64,000 nucleotides of DNA. It comes from an uncultured Bacteroidales bacterium (GTDB taxonomy: Bacteria; Bacteroidota; Bacteroidia; Bacteroidales; Muribaculaceae). Of this stretch, positions 59,969-64,000 are shown piece by piece; the stretch's first letter is position 1; each line of letters starts with the position of its first letter. A program made the translations under genes and the position numbers. The notes beneath the pieces are model-generated. The model did not search any database. It was not told where the DNA came from and worked only from the letters and a program-made list of their open reading frames with translations. The stretch lies in contig CASBHZ010000006.1 in NCBI GenBank assembly GCA_949123685.1, positions 1-64,000 on the forward strand, written 5' to 3'.

Positions 59969-61687
59969 ATGTCAACAATTACAACTAAAGTTTCCGCTTC
60001 AGCTGGCTCGCTTCGGGATTATAGCTGGGCACGATGGACGGCTCTTGGTCTTTTAGCGTTTGCGATGTTCTGTTCATACATATTTATGGACATCCTTTCA
60101 CCTATTAAGGATCTTTTGCAGTCAACGCGAGGATGGGATTCCACTGCGTTTGGTACGATGCAGGGTTCGGAGACATTCTTGAATGTGTTTATCTTCTTTC
60201 TTATTTTTGCAGGTATTATCCTTGACAAGATGGGAGTCCGTTTCACGGCTGTGTTATCGGGTGGTGTCATGCTTGTCGGCGCTGTTATCAATTGGTATGC
60301 ATTGACTGATGCGTTCCTTGGCAGCAGTTTGGATCTTTGGTTCACAAATCACCTTAATTACATTCCCGGATTCGATGAACTTGGGATCTCACCGTTCTAT
60401 GAAGGCATGCCTGCTTCCGCGAAGTTCTCTGCTGTCGGATTCATGATTTTTGGGTGTGGAGTAGAGATGGCGGGCATTACTGTCAGCCGAGGCATCGTTA
60501 AGTGGTTCAAAGGGCGAGAGATGGCTCTTGCAATGGGTTCCGAGATGGCTCTTGCACGTCTTGGTGTGGCAACATGTATGATATTCTCTCCTGTGTTTGC
60601 TGAGCTTGGTGGCACTATAAGCGTTTCACGTTCTGTTGCATTCGGAGTTGTTCTCCTTATGATTGCCCTTATCATGTTTATTGTCTATTTCTTTATGGAT
60701 AAGAAACTTGACTCTCAGACCGGAGAGGCAGAAGAGAAGGATGATCCTTTTAAGATCAGCGATCTTGGCAAGATTCTTTCAAGTTGGGCATTCTGGTTGG
60801 TAGCACTTTTGTGTGTGCTTTATTATTCCGCTATTTTCCCTTTCCAGAAATATGCAGTCAATATGCTTCAGTGTAATCTTGCGTTCACTGATGTGGCACC
60901 GGATTCCTTCTGGGGTAGCGATGCGGTGAGCGTGTGGCAGTATATTGTTATGCTCATAGTTGCCTTTGCATCTTTTGCGAGCAATTTCGGCAAGAATAAG
61001 ATGGTGAGATCAATAATGCTTGTTGTAGCCATCGGCTGTCTTGTGCTATATTGCTGGATGGGCTATATGCGTCAGAGTGCCTCTGCGATTTTTGCCGTTT
61101 TCCCGCTTCTTGCTGTAGGTATCACTCCGATTCTTGGTAAATATGTAGATTATAAAGGTAAGGCGGCATCCATGCTTGTGCTGGGAGCGCTGTTGTTGAT
61201 AGCTTGTCATTTGACGTTCGCTTTTGTCCTGCCAATGTTTAAGGATAGTCCTGTCGGCGGTGTTATTGTAGCATATCTTACAATCCTTGTTCTCGGAGCG
61301 TCGTTCTCTCTTGTGCCGGCATCTTTGTGGCCAAGCGTGCCAAAACTTGTTGATTCCAAAATTATAGGTTCGGCATATGCATTGATTTTCTGGATTCAGA
61401 ATATCGGACTGTGGCTTTTCCCGATGCTTATAGGGAAAGTGCTTGATTCAACAAATCCTCAGATCACAGAGGCTTTGGCAAATGGAACCATGACAGAGGA
61501 AGTTGCATCCATAAGCTATAACTACACGGCTCCACTTGTGATGCTTGCATGCCTCGGAGTTGCTGCTCTTGTACTTGGACTTGTGCTTAAGGGTCTTGAT
61601 GCTAAAAAACATCTTGGTCTTGAACTTCCGAATGTTCAAAACGTTGAAGAGGTAGAAAAATCAGAAGTCGAAGCTGTTGAGGCTTAG
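59969..61687 (+). CDS. MFS transporter
   Basis: 572 aa, twelve or more membrane helices. ARWTALGLLAFAMFCSYIFMDILSPI begins helix 1; GIILDKMGVRFTAVLSGGVML is the MFS motif A loop between helices 2 and 3; second half has PLLAVGITPILGKYVDYKGKAA. Long loops after helix 3 and a charged tail (VEEVEKSEVEAVEA). Resembles MFSD1/nitrate-type sugar-phosphate or anion carriers in Bacteroidales; substrate unknown. Confidence 0.85.
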   Translation: MSTITTKVSASAGSLRDYSWARWTALGLLAFAMFCSYIFMDILSPIKDLLQSTRGWDSTAFGTMQGSETFLNVFIFFLIFAGIILDKMGVRFTAVLSGGVMLVGAVINWYALTDAFLGSSLDLWFTNHLNYIPGFDELGISPFYEGMPASAKFSAVGFMIFGCGVEMAGITVSRGIVKWFKGREMALAMGSEMALARLGVATCMIFSPVFAELGGTISVSRSVAFGVVLLMIALIMFIVYFFMDKKLDSQTGEAEEKDDPFKISDLGKILSSWAFWLVALLCVLYYSAIFPFQKYAVNMLQCNLAFTDVAPDSFWGSDAVSVWQYIVMLIVAFASFASNFGKNKMVRSIMLVVAIGCLVLYCWMGYMRQSASAIFAVFPLLAVGITPILGKYVDYKGKAASMLVLGALLLIACHLTFAFVLPMFKDSPVGGVIVAYLTILVLGASFSLVPASLWPSVPKLVDSKIIGSAYALIFWIQNIGLWLFPMLIGKVLDSTNPQITEALANGTMTEEVASISYNYTAPLVMLACLGVAALVLGLVLKGLDAKKHLGLELPNVQNVEEVEKSEVEAVEA

Positions 61688-61715
61688 CAGCTGTATGTTA
61701 CTTACATAAGAAAAA

Positions 61716-62642
61716 TTGAAATTAAGAATTAAGATATGTGTTTTGGCTTGCATGGCAACTGGTGTTGTCATGCAAGCTGAGACCGTTACCCGTAAAGAAG
61801 CTAATGCGCTTGCGCAAATGTTTTTCAATACGGCATACGGCGAGGTCACTGCGCCTCCGCAGATGGTATGGAACGGACGTCAGCTTACAACTGACAGGCT
61901 TTTTTCTCCCATTTATGTTTATAATTCTCCTAAGGGAGGATTCGTAATCATATCTGCTGAAAATAAAGCTTATCCAATACTCGGATATAGCACAAAAAAG
62001 AGATTCGAAAGGGATAAGCTTACAGATGACGAGAAGAGTATGCTTAAGAAATATGCCCGTGAAATAGAGGTTATAAGGTATGATTCTCGGATTCCTGTTA
62101 AAGCCTTTGAAGGATGGAAGAATATTAGGAATTATGTATATTCCATCCTTAATGAACCCTATAAGACTGATGAATATCTTGCCCTGAGTGCAGAGCAAAA
62201 GGATAAGATAGAGTCAATTGACAGATTGGGGAATCAGATTTTTATGCCGCAGGCAACTGAATTTGATTTATATAATCCGGATGATTATAGGGAAATAACA
62301 TTGGATGATGTCATGGTAGAGGAGATACCTTTTGAGTTTTATGAAAGCTTTATAAGGGATATTGCCAAGGAGAACCTTGACCGACAGATAAGTTTCGATG
62401 AACTGATTGCTCCGTCAAAACCTGTTGTTAAAGCACTTGGAGGAGGGCATTTCCAAATACAATTTCCGGAGAATGTGCGCATGATGCGTGTTTATGCTAT
62501 AGCTGGAATGCAGATGATGGAAAAGTATTATAGGGAGACATCCCTTATGAATCTTGATATGTCGGTTCTGGCTTCCGGATATTATGTGGCACTTGCTGTT
62601 GCAGACAGTGGGAAAGTTTATGGTTTTAAGCTTTACAGGTGA
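61716..62642 (+). CDS. Spi-domain secreted protein with T9SS-like tail, no protease domain
   Basis: 308 aa from TTG 61716, which gives a good signal peptide (KLRIKICVLACMATGVVMQA); the ATG at 61752 would cut it short. Residues 22-105 match the Spi inhibitor/propeptide domain of C10 (streptopain-like) proteases (TRKEANALAQMFF ... GGFVIISAENKAYPILGYST). The C10 catalytic domain that normally follows is absent; instead a charged region and a beta-rich tail (MMRVYAIAGMQMMEKYY...SGYYVALAVADSGKVYGFKLYR) like a sorting domain. May inhibit or bind proteases; inferred. Confidence 0.7.
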   Translation: MKLRIKICVLACMATGVVMQAETVTRKEANALAQMFFNTAYGEVTAPPQMVWNGRQLTTDRLFSPIYVYNSPKGGFVIISAENKAYPILGYSTKKRFERDKLTDDEKSMLKKYAREIEVIRYDSRIPVKAFEGWKNIRNYVYSILNEPYKTDEYLALSAEQKDKIESIDRLGNQIFMPQATEFDLYNPDDYREITLDDVMVEEIPFEFYESFIRDIAKENLDRQISFDELIAPSKPVVKALGGGHFQIQFPENVRMMRVYAIAGMQMMEKYYRETSLMNLDMSVLASGYYVALAVADSGKVYGFKLYR

Positions 62643-62644
62643 TT

Positions 62645-62908
62645 ATGTATAGTATTTTGAAAATGAAAGGCGTTGCATGGGGAGCGCTTGTCCTGATTGT
62701 CGTTTGGCTGGTTCTTGTTCTGAAGACACCGGCACCATGGTGGTGTTATATAGCCCCTTTCTTCGCATTTATGATGGTATTCTGCCATCTTGCCGCCTTA
62801 TATTTAAATAAAGTCAGCAATGTGGCGAGCAGGAAACTTGATTTGATTGCACTGATAATGGGGGTGCTATCGATTATTGCCGTGATTGTTGTTGCCTTTA
62901 TAGGGTAG
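62645..62908 (+). CDS. Small membrane protein
   Basis: 87 aa from ATG 62645, beginning right after the Spi gene stop. Three hydrophobic segments (GALVLIVVWLVLVLK, WWCYIAPFFAFMMVFCHLAALYL, LIALIMGVLSIIAVIVVAFIG). Unknown function; co-transcribed with the Spi-domain gene by position. Confidence 0.65.
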   Translation: MYSILKMKGVAWGALVLIVVWLVLVLKTPAPWWCYIAPFFAFMMVFCHLAALYLNKVSNVASRKLDLIALIMGVLSIIAVIVVAFIG

Positions 62909-62944
62909 GGCAATAAAAACAACGATACGGCACTATAGATACAA

Positions 62945-62976
62945 AAAAGACTCGGGGATAAATCCTCGAGTCTTTT
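62945..62976. terminator. Bidirectional terminator before mdh end
   Basis: AAAAGACTCGGGGAT (62945-62959) pairs with 62962-62976 except one G-T; A-run and T-run on either side. Serves the converging small gene and mdh. Confidence 0.75.
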
Positions 62977-62992
62977 ATTTTTTAGACTTTAA

Positions 62993-63922
62993 TTAAGCGG
63001 GGAGGGCTGCGTTTGTTTTGTGAACAGCTTCCGCGCTCTTCTTGAAGAGTTCTTTCTCCTCGTCATTGAGTTCGAGTTCAAGGATTTTCTTGATACCGCC
63101 TTTGCCAAGAACGCAGGGAACGCCTATGCAAAGATCGCTCTCGCCATATTCGCCTTCAAGGAGTGCGGAGCAAGGAATGATAGCATCCTGATCATGGATG
63201 ATTGCTTCTACAACCTCTGCAGTTGCAGCACCGGGTGCATACCATGCAGAAGTGCCGAGAAGTTTGGTGAGCGTTGCTCCACCTACCATTGTGTCGGCAG
63301 CAACCTTGTCGAGTTCTTCAGCTGAGAGGAAGTTTGTTACAGGGATACCGCGGAGTGTAGCAAAACGCTTCATCGGAATCATTGTAGTGTCACCGTGACC
63401 ACCGATTACGAAACCTTCGATCTCGTTGGGGTTCGCGTTGAGAGCTTTGCTGAGGTAATATTTGAAGCGGCTGCTGTCAAGTGCACCACCCATGCCGATG
63501 ATACGGTTCTTGGGAAGACCGGATACTTTATGGATGAGATATGTCATTGTGTCCATAGGGTTGGAAACACATACGATAACAGCATTGGGGCTGTGTGCGA
63601 GAACGCTTTCAGTTACCTGCTTAACGATGCCGGCATTAACACCGATAAGTTCTTCGCGAGTCATGCCCGGTTTACGTGGAATACCGGAAGTGATAACAAC
63701 AACATCGCTGTCTTTTGTTGCTTCATAGTTGTTTGTCACGCCTGATATGCGTGTGTTCATGTCGAGAAGGTTTGCAGTCTGCATCATGTCCATGGCTTTT
63801 CCTTCAGAAACGCCCTCTTTGATGTCGATCATTACAACCTCGTCTGCGATCTCACGGAGAGCCATTACATTGGCTGCTGTTGCGCCTACATTACCGGCGC
63901 CAACTACGGTTACTTTTGACAT
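62993..63922 (-). CDS. mdh: Malate dehydrogenase (LDH-like type)
   Basis: 309 aa. NAD-binding VVGAGNVGA (6-14), Asp after strand 2 (VMIDI), SGIPRKPGMTREELI (substrate-binding Arg loop), VSNPMDTMTY, and IGGHGDT with the catalytic His. Interconverts malate and oxaloacetate in the reductive TCA branch leading to succinate/propionate. Arg in PRKPGM is the malate-selecting residue rather than Gln of lactate dehydrogenase. Upstream 78 bp reach the window end, no clear promoter. Confidence 0.93.
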   Translation of the reverse strand: MSKVTVVGAGNVGATAANVMALREIADEVVMIDIKEGVSEGKAMDMMQTANLLDMNTRISGVTNNYEATKDSDVVVITSGIPRKPGMTREELIGVNAGIVKQVTESVLAHSPNAVIVCVSNPMDTMTYLIHKVSGLPKNRIIGMGGALDSSRFKYYLSKALNANPNEIEGFVIGGHGDTTMIPMKRFATLRGIPVTNFLSAEELDKVAADTMVGGATLTKLLGTSAWYAPGAATAEVVEAIIHDQDAIIPCSALLEGEYGESDLCIGVPCVLGKGGIKKILELELNDEEKELFKKSAEAVHKTNAALPA

Positions 63923-64000
63923 ATTTGTCTGTATTTTATGAGATTAATACTGATATAGTTCTGCCATATGGATTATTCTCTTTCGAAGTGGAATCCATTT

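Overview
The window is a 64 kb piece of a Bacteroidota chromosome, most likely order Bacteroidales. Support: perfect or near-perfect promoters of the TTTG-N19-21-TAnnTTTG type in front of several genes, almost no Shine-Dalgarno sequences, T9SS-like sorting domains, a Rpb6-like omega subunit, the PASTA/RluD pair, a pyrophosphate-dependent phosphofructokinase and a cobalamin-dependent class II ribonucleotide reductase. A gut Muribaculaceae-like genome fits, but that is inference; no 16S or marker search was possible.

Layout. 1-1.9 kb: start of clpB (leaving the window) and a ROK glucokinase. 1.9-11.5 kb: accessory block with an Abi-family gene, an IS4-type transposase remnant, a short promoter-terminator RNA unit, and on the minus strand a 2040-residue secreted RHS polymorphic toxin followed by two paralogous immunity candidates and a small YD-repeat/T9SS-sorting protein. 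11.6-25.5 kb: housekeeping (maf, kdsC, DUF2520, ATP-grasp, rpoZ, bamD | PASTA, rluD, acyltransferase, metallophosphoesterase, folK | lptF/G, tgt, DUF1015, fur, rubredoxin). 25.6-28.5 kb: a MITE-like element, EamA exporter, AraC regulator and two non-coding stretches with ordered repeats. 28.5-38 kb: nrdJ, a DPE2-like 4-alpha-glucanotransferase, an Ntn hydrolase, a membrane protein, a thioesterase, dprA, uridine phosphorylase.

38.15-46.5 kb is the most plastic part. A tRNA-Ser(CGA) gene carries a 2.3 kb islet bounded by a 16-bp duplication of the tRNA 3' end, with paired 11-bp-phased GGCACTA repeats near both ends but no integrase. Its only genes form a compact XRE repressor / ImmA-IrrE protease / PIN-like operon under a promoter bracketed by a perfect 9-bp inverted repeat. 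Beyond the right att site lie a WYL regulator, a GIY-YIG-like protein, a gene broken by one in-frame amber codon, a fusion between a truncated nuclease-like gene and an IS30 transposase, and an eroded arsenic-type operon (arsR, deleted arsF, Cys-rich thioredoxin, permease, arsC fragment).

46.7-64 kb is mainly core: secreted BNR protein, two-component system, PiT-PhoU phosphate carrier, secreted beta-propeller, tRNA-Cys, a GT4 glycosyltransferase with a flippase-like membrane protein and kdsB (envelope glycolipid/LPS functions), PPi-PFK, thioredoxin lipoprotein, MFS transporter, Spi-domain protein and malate dehydrogenase.

The best candidates for something undescribed are the integrase-less tRNA-Ser islet with its XRE-ImmA-PIN operon, the RHS module with a PD-(D/E)XK-like tip, and two families of MITE-like repeats (TAAGTAAGTAA-ended and AGAAACTGT-ended).
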